Below, piece by piece: positions 34,273 through 42,209 of a stretch of DNA of 64,000 bases (the first letter of the stretch is position 1; the number at the start of each line of letters is the position of its first letter). Position numbers and translations under genes: made by a program. Source of the stretch: Anaerolineales bacterium (GTDB lineage: Bacteria > Chloroflexota > Anaerolineae > 4572-78 > J111); contig JACKAT010000004.1 of the NCBI GenBank assembly GCA_020634935.1, forward strand, positions 124,001 to 188,000, written 5' to 3'. A model generated the notes under the pieces. The model searched no databases. It was given only the letters and a program-made list of their open reading frames with translations, and was not told where the DNA came from.

Positions 34273-35409
34273 ATGCCAAAAATCGAGGTAGATCTCAATG
34301 ACACGACTTACCAGGCTGCGCTCAATCGGGCTCAAAGCGAAGGCAAAACGCTTGAGGCCGTGATCGTTGAGTTAGTCAGTGATTACAGTGCAGGGCAGGC
34401 GGCCGGCATACGGAGTTACACCGTCCAGCGCGGCGACTCGTTATCCCGGATTGCGCGGGAGATGTATGGCGATCCGCACCAGTACGTGCTCATCCAGCAG
34501 GCCAATAATCTTTCCGATCCGGGGCGAATTTGGGTGGGGCAGGTGCTCATTATTCCCCCCATCAAAACGGTAAGCCCGGCTCCAGCCCCAACAACGCCCA
34601 CACCGTCACCCGCGCCCATTTCACCAGCGGAACCAGTCCCTGCGCCCACGCTACCCTCTACGCCAGAGCCGGTTCCGGCGCCCACACCACCGCCTATTCC
34701 CGAACCGGTTCCCGTGCCAGAGCCACCTAAGCCACCGGAGCCGACCCGGCCTACTGTGGACCCGTGCGCCCCTATTCCTAACGAAAGTTACACGACGCTG
34801 CCCATCGTCGGTTCGCCCACTGATCGGCCAGCGGATAAGCATGGCGATATTAATTTGGCCTTGCGCGGCTACTCCAAAACCGAGGCCCAATTAGGGCTGA
34901 TCGATATGAGCGGGCCCACCGATCACCGCGCGCCGCAGTTAGCCGGCCTCTTCAAAGATCATCGAACCGGCGTATTTACCACGACCTATCGGGTTAATAA
35001 TTGGGATTGGGGCAGCAACTCGCGGGGGAGTGTGATTACGGACTTTGAAACCACCCTGGGCGGGCTAAAAGTTGAGCCGGGCGAAATCATTCGGGTACCC
35101 GGCGCGGGCTACGATATTGGTCAGGGCAATCAGGTTTTGGTCTTGTATGCCAGCCGGGAACGCATTACGCTGAAGTACACCGGCGAGGATACGGTCGCCA
35201 CCGGTTATGCCATCCATGTGGAGGGCATCTGCACCGAACCGAGCCTGCTGGCCTTATACGAACGCATGAATAGTGAAGGGCGGCGGCATTTACCGGCGCT
35301 AAAAGCCGGCCAAGCCTTTGGCCGGGCCAGAGGAGAAGAAATTCAAGTGGCGATTCGAGACACCGGCCGCTTTATGGATCCGCGTGTTCGCAAGGATTGG
35401 TGGCATTAG
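34273..35409 (+). CDS. LysM-domain protein without signal peptide
   Basis: A protein of 378 residues. The first ~40 residues (VDLNDTTYQAALNRAQSEGKTLEAVIVELV) resemble a ribbon-helix-helix segment. Residues about 47-96 are a LysM domain (YTVQRGDSLSRIAREMYGD ending WVGQVLIIPP). A Pro/Ala/Thr-rich linker (about 100-165) leads to a ~215-residue C-terminal region that I do not recognise. I chose the ATG at 34273, with GAGGAGG 9 bp upstream, over the ATG at 34225. The lack of any signal or TM segment is odd for a peptidoglycan-binding module and suggests a cytoplasmic or tail-like role. Confidence 0.75.
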   Translation: MPKIEVDLNDTTYQAALNRAQSEGKTLEAVIVELVSDYSAGQAAGIRSYTVQRGDSLSRIAREMYGDPHQYVLIQQANNLSDPGRIWVGQVLIIPPIKTVSPAPAPTTPTPSPAPISPAEPVPAPTLPSTPEPVPAPTPPPIPEPVPVPEPPKPPEPTRPTVDPCAPIPNESYTTLPIVGSPTDRPADKHGDINLALRGYSKTEAQLGLIDMSGPTDHRAPQLAGLFKDHRTGVFTTTYRVNNWDWGSNSRGSVITDFETTLGGLKVEPGEIIRVPGAGYDIGQGNQVLVLYASRERITLKYTGEDTVATGYAIHVEGICTEPSLLALYERMNSEGRRHLPALKAGQAFGRARGEEIQVAIRDTGRFMDPRVRKDWWH

Positions 35410-35469
35410 CCGCCGTTTTTCGGCTAGGCTGCTCAACTAATTTGTGGCTATACAGTATGGACGTAATAG

Positions 35470-35754
35470 AAGTGAGAACAACGGAAGATCGACTAAATAA
35501 TCGACAGAATTGACATGATTGTCACGATTTTAGCTGTCATAATTCGGTAAATCGTTAGTGTCTCTTAGTTTTCGCCATGATTTGGGTCTTGGTTTATTGC
35601 GTAGTGCGTAGTGCGTATTCAACCATTTTTTACGCACTACGCAATACGCACTACGTCTTATGAAGCGTTGTGGCGAAAAACAAATGACACTAAGGTAAAT
35701 CTTGCCGTAGATCCTGTCTAAATTTTTTTCGCCACGGTTTAGGGCAGAGCTATA
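35470..35754. mobile_element. MITE family M1, copy A (interrupted by another element)
   Basis: It shares the family core seen in copies B and C (ATAATCGACAGAAT..., GTCATAATTCGGTAAATC) and ends at right with CCACGGTTTAGGGCAGAGCT. Its left terminus has decayed, so the left coordinate is approximate. It is split by the nested element at 35555-35693. It lies in the gene-free stretch after the LysM gene. Confidence 0.65.
35555..35693. mobile_element. Nested 139-bp MITE with 8-bp target duplication
   Basis: The ends TTAGTGTC...TTTTCGCCA and TGGCGAAAA...GACACTAA are inverted. The middle is a large hairpin of GCGTAGTGCGTA-type arms. GGTAAATC occurs directly on both sides (35546-35553 and 35694-35701), while the uninterrupted copies B and C of the host element have it once. 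This demonstrates insertion into copy A. Confidence 0.8.
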
Positions 35755-35799
35755 AAAACCATCAGCGGAGAAATTTTTAGAGAATCCGATGAAAATTTT

Positions 35800-36140
35800 A
35801 AGTCTTCCAACTCTGACTTAAGTCTTCCAACACTCAGCTAAGTCTTCCAATTCTGGCTTAAGTCTTCCAATTCTGGCTTAAGTCTTCCAATTCTGGCTTA
35901 AGTCTTCCAACTCTGCGCTTAAGTCTTCCAACACTCAGCTAAGTCTTCCAATTCTGGCTTAAGTCTTCCAACACTCAGCTAAGTCTTCCAATTCTGGCTT
36001 AAGTCTTCCAACTCTGGCTTAAGTCTTCCAATTCTGGCTTAAGTCTTCCAACTCTGCGCTTAAGTCTTCCAACTCTGAGCTAAGTCTTCCAACTCTGGCT
36101 TAAATCTTCCAACATTACTCGAAGTCTTCCAATTTTCGGG
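35800..36140. repeat. Tandem array, 17 units of about 20 bp with AAGTCTTCCAA core
   Basis: Seventeen AAGTCTTCCAA cores (one AAATCTTCCAA) recur every 20-21 bp from 35800 to 36122. The 9-10-bp remainder varies among a few forms (TTCTGGCTT, CACTCAGCT, CTCTGGCTT, CTCTGCGCTT), often in alternation. The unit is too short and the variable part too repetitive for CRISPR. No open frame is conserved. Confidence 0.92.
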
Positions 36141-36147
36141 AACAAAT

Positions 36148-36245
36148 CTTAGTCGATCACGATTTCAATACCTGATGGGATATGATAGAACACAGATGAC
36201 ACGGATCATACAAGTTTTCACGGATAAAGCTTGATTTATTTTAAC
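36148..36245. repeat. Truncated inverted copy of the 23756-23916 element
   Basis: It begins TTAGTCGATCACG and continues with GATAGAACACAGATGACAC and TTTTCACGGATAAAG. By eye it is about 85% identical to the reverse complement of 23829-23919. The other terminus is missing, replaced by the next repeat at 36249. Confidence 0.65.
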
Positions 36246-36248
36246 TCC

Positions 36249-36365
36249 AGTTGCTACCCTGTCAGGCATTTAGGGTTTTGGCCCTGATTTTGACAAGAAT
36301 TGGCCTTAAATATCCAAATTTAGGTCGGGATAAGGCCCTTTTGGAAACCCTAAAGGTTTTTTTCC
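36249..36365. repeat. Diverged copy of the TTGCTACCC repeat
   Basis: It starts AGTTGCTACCCTGTCAGGC and shares scattered blocks (GGCC, TAAGGC, TTTGGAA, in order) with the reverse complement of 21983-22118. Family membership is inferred from those blocks only. Confidence 0.35.
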
Positions 36366-37020
36366 CGCCAAGATGGCGAAGAAGGAACTGGCCAGGCAAG
36401 CTTCCGTTTCTCGATGTCATCAGGCTTAAATTTTAAGGTTGGTGGGTGAAACGATTGTGCGCTTATGAAATAAAAGTGCGCTAAAGATAGTTGATCCTGG
36501 TTGAGAAACCGTAGAGCCGGTAGAAAATAGTGTAGATTGTGCAACCGAGATGTTATATAATGATCGAAGAAGCGCCAAATCTGGCGCAGGCGCAGTATAA
36601 GCCCACGCCAGGCGGACTTATGTTGCTCAGATGCCGTTTTTTTGTCAATATGAGTGCGTTAGAGCCATCTATTTAGATAGTAGGGCGGCTTGAGAGAATA
36701 AATAAGCATGTATATCCGTAACGGGTAATCCGCACAGGCTTAAGTCTGCATAATAAGGGGTTACAGATATTCATCTATAACCAGCAGGCCAGTCGGGTGA
36801 ACGGTTACAAAGCGCGTCTACCAAACCTGGTTAAGTGGTCAGCTAAAACCCTAACCGCATATTTGGGCTGTAAACCCTCTACATGACGGGTGACTCTAAT
36901 AATGATTTAATTTATACTGGATAATGGAAAAATAAGGATCTTGTACATTGTTTTTAGGTGTTGTTGAAGCTCAATATTATGAACCCTATAGATTAGGTGA
37001 AGCCCATAGGGTTGATGGAA
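36366..37020. other. Gene-free stretch upstream of the subtilase remnant
   Basis: No supported gene. A small hairpin GCGCCA-AATC-TGGCGC stands at 36572-36587. The sequence is AT-rich like the other intergenic DNA here. Any promoter of the downstream cassette might lie in it, but none is clear. Confidence 0.4.
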
Positions 37021-37489
37021 TTGACGTCTGGTAGATCTGAAATAATAATTGGTTTATTTGACGGACCTGTTGCTAGGGACCATCCGGAATCTTGCGGGTG
37101 AAAACATACGAGAAATTCCAAGGAAATTGCCTGATACGTGTATTTTATCCACAGCCACGCCTGTATACATGAGACACCTGTGCTGGTGTCTTGTCTACGA
37201 AGAGGAATTCCCCATCCCCAGCGATTTGCCCCGACTGCACCTTACTGATCCGTCCTATTTTTGCAGAGACAACACCGGTTAATGGGCATCTGCCCATAGC
37301 AATGCCTGAAGAACTCGCAACCACAATTATCGATTGCATTAATGCGGGTGCATACTTGGTCAACATAAGCGCAGCTATTGTGAATCCATCATCCACTAAG
37401 GCTGTTTTCGACCCAAAACCGACATTAGTATTGATTCGCAATGTCACTCCAATTTTGCGCGATTGCATTATTGTCAAAGCACGAAGGGG
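37021..37489 (+). pseudogene. Broken subtilisin-like (S8, PatA-type) protease gene
   Basis: The pieces of a subtilase appear in order but in shifting frames. The frame from 37021 reads EIIIGLFDGPVARDHPE with the catalytic Asp, then TGA. One frame later come LAGENIREIPRKLP and ILSTA. At 37166 a degenerate HETPV stands where HGTHV with the catalytic His should be. The frame of 37191 then gives CAGVLSTKRNSPSPAICPDC, LLIRPIFAETTPVNG and the helix/strand LATTIIDCINAGAYLVNIS. The Asn and Ser catalytic segments are absent. At least two frameshifts plus 3' truncation make it non-functional. It ends where the peptidase gene begins, with AT-rich composition like the host DNA. Confidence 0.7.
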
Positions 37490-37496
37490 GGGGCGA

Positions 37497-38591
37497 ATGA
37501 ACGATACGGTGACGAAATCAAATCTGCGTCAATGTTGTATCGACGCGGGAGAAGCGTACTTTCTCAAGCGTTTCCCAATGGAGTTGGGCACCGAAGACTT
37601 CCTGCGGGATCACCTCCTGCAGATCGGAAGAAGATGGGGTCCGATTACGCAGGCTGCGACGCAGGGGATCTTCCTTAGAACGGTCAGCAGAGAGGACACC
37701 CTGCCATATTTCAATGCCGAGATGCGGTACCTGCGCTGCCCGCAGGGCCATGTCTTCCCCTTCGCGCTGTTGGGCCGGCGGATCTACTACCTGGTCTGGC
37801 GCATACACATGATCTGCTTGAGCTTCTTCCAGGAGTCATCGCGGCGGTCCGAGGCGGGTACCAATGCTTCCTTTTCAGGTCCTGCGGACTGGCCCGGCCC
37901 TGAACAGGTGGAACAGCTGAAACTGGCGCTGCGCATGTACAGATACGACCCGTTTCTATCGAACGAGGATTTCGAAGACCTCTACAGATGGAGCCTCAAG
38001 GCCCCTTCGGACTTGGCGCTTCAACACATGTCCGTCAGCGAACTGGCCTTGCTCTTCATACTGCTTCACGAGGTTCAGCATGCCATGGAACCGTTTCACG
38101 AGCTGAACCCCGACGCGCCCCCGATGGTCCGAATTGAACTTGAAAGCGAGGAGCTTGGCAAGAAGCAGCAGAAGAACTGGCTCTCCGAAATGCAGGCTGA
38201 CTGTAATGCGTGGTTCATGCTCCTCATCTCGGTGACGAGCGCGATGCAGGAGAAGACGTCGATGCCGGAGGAGTCGCGGATCGCCGCGCTCAGCATGTCC
38301 GCGCAAGCCGCCGATGTCGTGCTACATTCACTCGAGTTCGTGGAGCGCCAGGACTACGGGAGGATCGACAAGGAGACAGCCAGGTCCATACCTGCTTTCC
38401 TTACGCATCCGCCCTGCGACCTGAGGCGGAAGGCGCTGAGCTACACGTCCTACCAACAGGTGACCGGACTACCCTACACCAAGCTCTTTGAGGGCCATAG
38501 TACAAAGCAATGGCAGCAGATCGCGCAGGATTGCGGCTCACAGATTACCATTCGGGAGAGGCTCTACTCAGCGGCGGAGGCATCGCGATGA
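37497..38591 (+). CDS. Cytosolic HExxH zinc metallopeptidase-like protein
   Basis: A protein of 364 residues from the ATG at 37497, preceded by AAGGGGGGG; the frame is open further upstream, but that part is the subtilase remnant. HEVQH (191-195) supplies two zinc ligands and the catalytic Glu. E231 in EMQADCNAW is in place for the third ligand, and THPPCDLRR (303-311) resembles the HPP..R motif that follows the active site in M48-like peptidases. There is no signal or TM helix. The N-terminal 170 residues I do not recognise. Its stop overlaps the caspase-like start (ATGA). Lys is nearly always AAG, unlike neighbouring genes. Confidence 0.72.
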   Translation: MNDTVTKSNLRQCCIDAGEAYFLKRFPMELGTEDFLRDHLLQIGRRWGPITQAATQGIFLRTVSREDTLPYFNAEMRYLRCPQGHVFPFALLGRRIYYLVWRIHMICLSFFQESSRRSEAGTNASFSGPADWPGPEQVEQLKLALRMYRYDPFLSNEDFEDLYRWSLKAPSDLALQHMSVSELALLFILLHEVQHAMEPFHELNPDAPPMVRIELESEELGKKQQKNWLSEMQADCNAWFMLLISVTSAMQEKTSMPEESRIAALSMSAQAADVVLHSLEFVERQDYGRIDKETARSIPAFLTHPPCDLRRKALSYTSYQQVTGLPYTKLFEGHSTKQWQQIAQDCGSQITIRERLYSAAEASR

Positions 38592-40477
38592 CCGAAAACG
38601 TCTGTCTTGCAGTCGGCGTGGGGGATGCCCCCCCGCTGGATTACCTGGCCGGAGCCGTCAATGGCGCCCGCGCCATAGCCAAGTGGGCTCGCGCACAGGG
38701 GTATGAGACGCGCCTACTGACCGATGAAGAGGATCCGGTCGGGATCGACGAGATCAAGAGCGCATTGGAGGAACTCCTCGCGGCAGCGCCGAAGAAGTTG
38801 CTTCTCTATTTCGCTGGGCATGGGTTTCTCTCCGGCGGCGGCCTCGGCGACGACATCTGGTTGTTATCCGAATGGCGCAAGACCGGCATTGGCGTTTCCG
38901 TTACGTTGCTCACGAGGCAACGCCTTCACCTATTCGGGTTGAAGCGCTTGATCTTGATTTCGGATGCCTGCCGAACGCTGGCCAACGAAATGACCTCATT
39001 TGTCAATGGTCAAGCGGTTCTGGGCATGGGGCCATTCCCCTACGAATTGCCTCAATCGGACTCGTACTTCGCTTCATCGCCAAAACGCGCGGCCTACATG
39101 GTCCCCGGCCGCAACTTGGAGGAAAGCCGGTGCATCTTTTCGGGCCTTCTCACCGAGGCTCTGTCCGGCGTGCACAAGGAGGCCTTCACGGAGGAAAACC
39201 GCAAGAAACCAATCACCAACTACAGCCTTGCCAACTTCCTCGAGAAGAATGTGCCGAAGTGGGCCGATCATTACGGGGTCACGCTTAAGCCGACCAGCAT
39301 CACAAGTATTCGACCGCCGGATAATGTCTATCTCGAACGCTGTCCCGAGCCTCCGCCGCCAGAAGGTTCGTGGCCGGATCCTAACGAGTTCAGGGTCACG
39401 GGTATGGAGTCGACCGATAACGACGGCCGGATTGCCCCACCGCCGGGGCTCAGTTGGTCGACAAAGAAGGATCGCGAGCTGCTCATGCCGGCAGAAACGA
39501 CCGGAACGCGCGCGCCGACCCTTACGGAGGTTGACGCCAAGGATGATAAGGCAATTTCGGAAGCGCAGAAGGTCATTAAAGCCAGACGGCGGTTGGCAAT
39601 GGATGCGATCCAGGTCGACGCCGCCAACCGCCCAAATCACTTTGAAACCGGTGCCGGGTTCACCATTGACGGCGCGCAGGCGGCCGGTGCCTTCGTGGGG
39701 GCAAGGGGTGTAGCGAAGAACCTGTTTGCCAACGCTTGGCGGATCGAGCCTGGATATTCGGTCTCTGCCGATGAATGGTGGAGCCATTCAGGGATGATCA
39801 AGTCTCCGATGCCGTTGGTGGTCAAGCTTTCGGACGGTCGGTTTGCAGGATCGGCAGTCCTTCCGAATTTTGTACTGACCTTCACCTTCGACGATATTGG
39901 CTCCCAGGCCGTGATCTACCGGCGCATGGGCGAGCCGTTTTCGGAAGATGCGGAGGAAACGCTGGCGCAGCTGCGTGCGACGGGACTTTCGGCGACGGAT
40001 GCTCCGGAGGTGGCCCAGCGGCTGCGGTATTCCAAGCACGCCGATCCGACGCTCGGCGTGCTCGCGGCGTGGCTTCACGATGCGGTCGGGGATATCGCCA
40101 ACATTCACCGCACGGCGTTCTTCTACGCCGAGCGCGGCGAACCCATCCCGTTCGATATCGCGCTGCTCGGCAGGCTTCCCGCGCGGCGGGATGCCAAGGG
40201 CGTCGTCCATCTCCAGATCCCCGCTACGGAAGAAGCCGCCCACCGCCACGGCGAACCGGGTTACATGTGGAGGTCGACGCCGGCGACCGAGGGAATCCTT
40301 GCCGGGGCCTTCCCTTGGATGCGACAGGGGTGGTCACGGCTGCATCCGGACGGGCAGACCGATCTCTACCCGCGGGGTCTTTCCGAGCTTTCGGACCATC
40401 TGCTGCCTGCCCCGTTCACGAGCCTCGATCGAACGGGCGGCACCGCACTCGTCGAGTTGCTGTTCAGGGAGGGTTGA
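38588..40477 (+). CDS. Caspase-like (peptidase C14) protein with long C-terminal domain
   Basis: A protein of 629 residues. Residues 1-245 form a caspase-hemoglobinase fold: the start VCLAVGVGDAPPLDYLAGAVNGA, then LLLYFAGHGF with catalytic His78 and LILISDACRT with catalytic Cys128. Residues 250-380 are a Pro/charged linker. Residues about 380-629 are a separate domain of unknown function (LGVLAAWLHDAVGDIANIHR, AGAFPWMRQGWSRLHPDG). I chose the ATG at 38588 (GGAGG 9 bp upstream) over a frame from 38510; it gives the ATGA overlap with the peptidase gene. Bacterial caspase-like proteins often act in abortive-infection or cell-death systems; that role here is inference. Confidence 0.85.
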   Translation: MTENVCLAVGVGDAPPLDYLAGAVNGARAIAKWARAQGYETRLLTDEEDPVGIDEIKSALEELLAAAPKKLLLYFAGHGFLSGGGLGDDIWLLSEWRKTGIGVSVTLLTRQRLHLFGLKRLILISDACRTLANEMTSFVNGQAVLGMGPFPYELPQSDSYFASSPKRAAYMVPGRNLEESRCIFSGLLTEALSGVHKEAFTEENRKKPITNYSLANFLEKNVPKWADHYGVTLKPTSITSIRPPDNVYLERCPEPPPPEGSWPDPNEFRVTGMESTDNDGRIAPPPGLSWSTKKDRELLMPAETTGTRAPTLTEVDAKDDKAISEAQKVIKARRRLAMDAIQVDAANRPNHFETGAGFTIDGAQAAGAFVGARGVAKNLFANAWRIEPGYSVSADEWWSHSGMIKSPMPLVVKLSDGRFAGSAVLPNFVLTFTFDDIGSQAVIYRRMGEPFSEDAEETLAQLRATGLSATDAPEVAQRLRYSKHADPTLGVLAAWLHDAVGDIANIHRTAFFYAERGEPIPFDIALLGRLPARRDAKGVVHLQIPATEEAAHRHGEPGYMWRSTPATEGILAGAFPWMRQGWSRLHPDGQTDLYPRGLSELSDHLLPAPFTSLDRTGGTALVELLFREG

Positions 40478-40485
40478 TTGCTATG

Positions 40486-40588
40486 CGCCTTGTTTTCGTT
40501 CACGGAATCAATCAGCAGATAATAGAAAGGAGTAAATGTAATGGCTACCGGTATACGCCTCGTTTTCGTTCACGGAATCAATCAGCAG
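40486..40588 (+). repeat. 70-bp-offset direct duplication at the hydrolase start
   Basis: The 33-nt segment beginning CGCCTTGTTTTCG (40486-40518) recurs at 40556-40588 with one mismatch. The first copy follows an ATG at 40483, just past the caspase stop, and would encode MRLVFVHGINQQ before running out of frame. The unit between the copies supplies a new ribosome site (AAAGGAG) and the ATG at 40541 for the intact gene. Confidence 0.9.
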
Positions 40589-41434
40589 GGCAAGGATCCC
40601 GCTGCGCTCAAATCCACGTGGGTCGAAGACCTCGAAAAGGGGATCGGGCGCCCGGGCGCTCTGGCGGATGTCGAGATTTCGATGCCGTTCTATGGTAACA
40701 TACTGGCCGATCTTTCCGGCGCCCGGACTACCGGCGCGATCGCCCAGGGGACAGACGATGCCCTGAACCTCGATCTGTCCACCTTTCTGTCCGACGGATT
40801 GGGCGAGATGGCTGAAGCCGAGGGTATTTCGCGTGCGTCTATCCGCGACGAACAGCAATCCGCCGCGTCCGAGGACCTGACGGTCGTGGAAGAGGGTTTT
40901 CCGATGAGCCGGAGGATCAATGCGATTGTCAGTCTGCTCGAGCGCGTGTCGCCTCTGCACGGTGACCTGGCGCTTCGCCTCCTCGATCAGGCCCATGCGT
41001 ACCTCAAGCGACCGCAGGTCGGGCCCGCCGTTGACGAGGTCGTCCGACCTGTCCTCGATGCCGGGCCCATCGTCCTGGTGACCCACTCACTGGGCACGGT
41101 CGTGGCATTCAAGCTCTTGCGGGCTATGGCAGACGCGGGGCACGCTCCAGACACGCCGCTTCTCATTACCCTTGGCTCACCACTCCCACTGTCGACAGTG
41201 CAACGGGCTCTCGGACCGCCATTTACGACGCCGCCGGGCATCGGCCGATGGATCAATGTGCGCGATCCGAACGACATAATTTCGTTGAACCGGGGACTTG
41301 AAAGACCGCTTTTCTCGTCAGCTATCGAGAACATCGGCGGTTTCGAAAATCCTGGTGTCGACGCGCACGCGATTCCTGGCTATTTACGGTGCAATGAAAT
41401 GGCTTCGGCCGTCAGACAAGAATTGGGTATTTGA
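40541..41434 (+). CDS. Alpha/beta-fold serine hydrolase of the protease cassette
   Basis: A protein of 297 residues. The start IRLVFVHGINQQGKDP is the oxyanion-side HG motif. LVTHSLGTVVAF holds the nucleophile Ser183. Asp242 or Asp245 (VRDPNDII) and His276 (GVDAHAIPGYL) complete a plausible triad. The fold resembles PGAP1/lipase-like hydrolases, so an ester or lipid substrate is likely; a protease role is less so. The ATG at 40541 has AAAGGAG at good spacing, apparently created by a local duplication. It lies 63 bp after the caspase-like gene on the same strand, with the same AAG/GAG-rich codon use. Confidence 0.85.
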   Translation: MATGIRLVFVHGINQQGKDPAALKSTWVEDLEKGIGRPGALADVEISMPFYGNILADLSGARTTGAIAQGTDDALNLDLSTFLSDGLGEMAEAEGISRASIRDEQQSAASEDLTVVEEGFPMSRRINAIVSLLERVSPLHGDLALRLLDQAHAYLKRPQVGPAVDEVVRPVLDAGPIVLVTHSLGTVVAFKLLRAMADAGHAPDTPLLITLGSPLPLSTVQRALGPPFTTPPGIGRWINVRDPNDIISLNRGLERPLFSSAIENIGGFENPGVDAHAIPGYLRCNEMASAVRQELGI

Positions 41435-41813
41435 CGTCCAAGCCCCAAATCCTCAGAGAAGAACCCGCGGTGTCCCAAGTGGCGCGGGCGAGACTAGGCC
41501 GAAGCAATCAGAAATTGTATGAAGCGTATCCGGGGCCGGAAGATTTCCTATCCTTATCCCGTCCTCACCCTCGGATTTTCCGGCTATCCTGCTTCCGAGA
41601 TTTGGCACAGCGAGATCTGGCCAAGCCAGAAGAACAGGTTTTGACATATTCGGTCCTGGTTGAGTATAGCAAGGGGCAAGTCCACTAACACATCCTTTTT
41701 GAGCTACAGCTGTAGCCACTTAATTTAAAAATATTCAAGTGATAGTGGACTACCCAATAATTTGTTGTGATCGGTCATCCTTTAAGCATAAATTTTCTTC
41801 AATCACAATTTTC
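41435..41813. other. 3' edge of the cassette, no supported gene
   Basis: An 85-codon frame (41431-41688) has a TTG start and no recognisable content; I do not call it a gene. A 14-bp palindrome GCTACAGCTGTAGC stands at 41703-41716. Base composition falls back to the AT-rich intergenic type after about 41690, so the right boundary of transferred DNA probably lies near there. Confidence 0.4.
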
Positions 41814-41971
41814 GGTAACACAACATTAAACCGTGGAGACGGGAGATGATGGAAGATCGACCAAATAATCGATAGAATAGACACGATTATCACGATTTTA
41901 TCGGTCATAATTCGGTAAATCGTGTTAATTCTGTCTAATTTTGCTTCACCACGGTTTTGTGCAGAGCTACC
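41814..41971. mobile_element. MITE family M1, copy B, with perfect 8-bp target duplication
   Basis: It measures 158 bp. The ends (GGTAACACAACATTAAACCG and, in reverse, GGTAGCTCTGCACAAAACCG, then TGG) are inverted repeats of about 23 bp. It is flanked by CAATTTTC on both sides (41806-41813 and 41972-41979). The interior shares ATAATCGA, TCACGATTTTA and GTCATAATTCGGTAAATC with copies A and C. It has no coding capacity, so it must be moved by a transposase encoded elsewhere. Confidence 0.85.
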
Positions 41972-42066
41972 CAATTTTCTTGCTCAAAAAACAAAGAACC
42001 GATTGATAAGGTACTAATCTCCCAATCACCAAAATGCTAAGTTATTCTTGGACAAGTCCTAACCAA

Positions 42067-42108
42067 AAGCCGAGATCAATCCTCTGGCATGTGGATCAAT
42101 CTCGGCTT
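42067..42108 (-). terminator. Intrinsic terminator-like hairpin after the corrinoid protein gene
   Basis: AAGCCGAGAT / ATCTCGGCTT form a 10-bp outer stem with an inner GGATC-type pairing. On the minus strand it is followed by TTTTGG. It lies about 100 bp past the stop of the corrinoid protein gene. Confidence 0.6.
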
Positions 42109-42209
42109 AGGTCATGGTCTATAATGAACTTGTATTTCAGCGGTCTGCCGCCGGTGCGTGACGTGGAACGGCGGTGAGAAGCCGCCCGGCACAGGTCGCC
42201 CTAATTGAT

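Noticed and set aside
35800..36140. CRISPR array
   Set aside because: Unit of 20 bp with an 11-bp core, remainder repeating among few forms, no cas genes.
37191..37496. N-terminal extension of the metallopeptidase to 37191
   Set aside because: The extra 102 residues match a subtilase fragment, and the ribosome site favours the ATG at 37497.
41431..41688. 85-codon frame after the hydrolase gene
   Set aside because: TTG start, no ribosome site, no recognisable motif; may still be a decayed gene end.
35470..41971. Compound transposon carrying the protease cassette between M1 copies A and B
   Set aside because: Copy B has its own 8-bp target duplication on both sides, so it inserted independently; copy A is decayed. 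The copies need not have moved the cassette.
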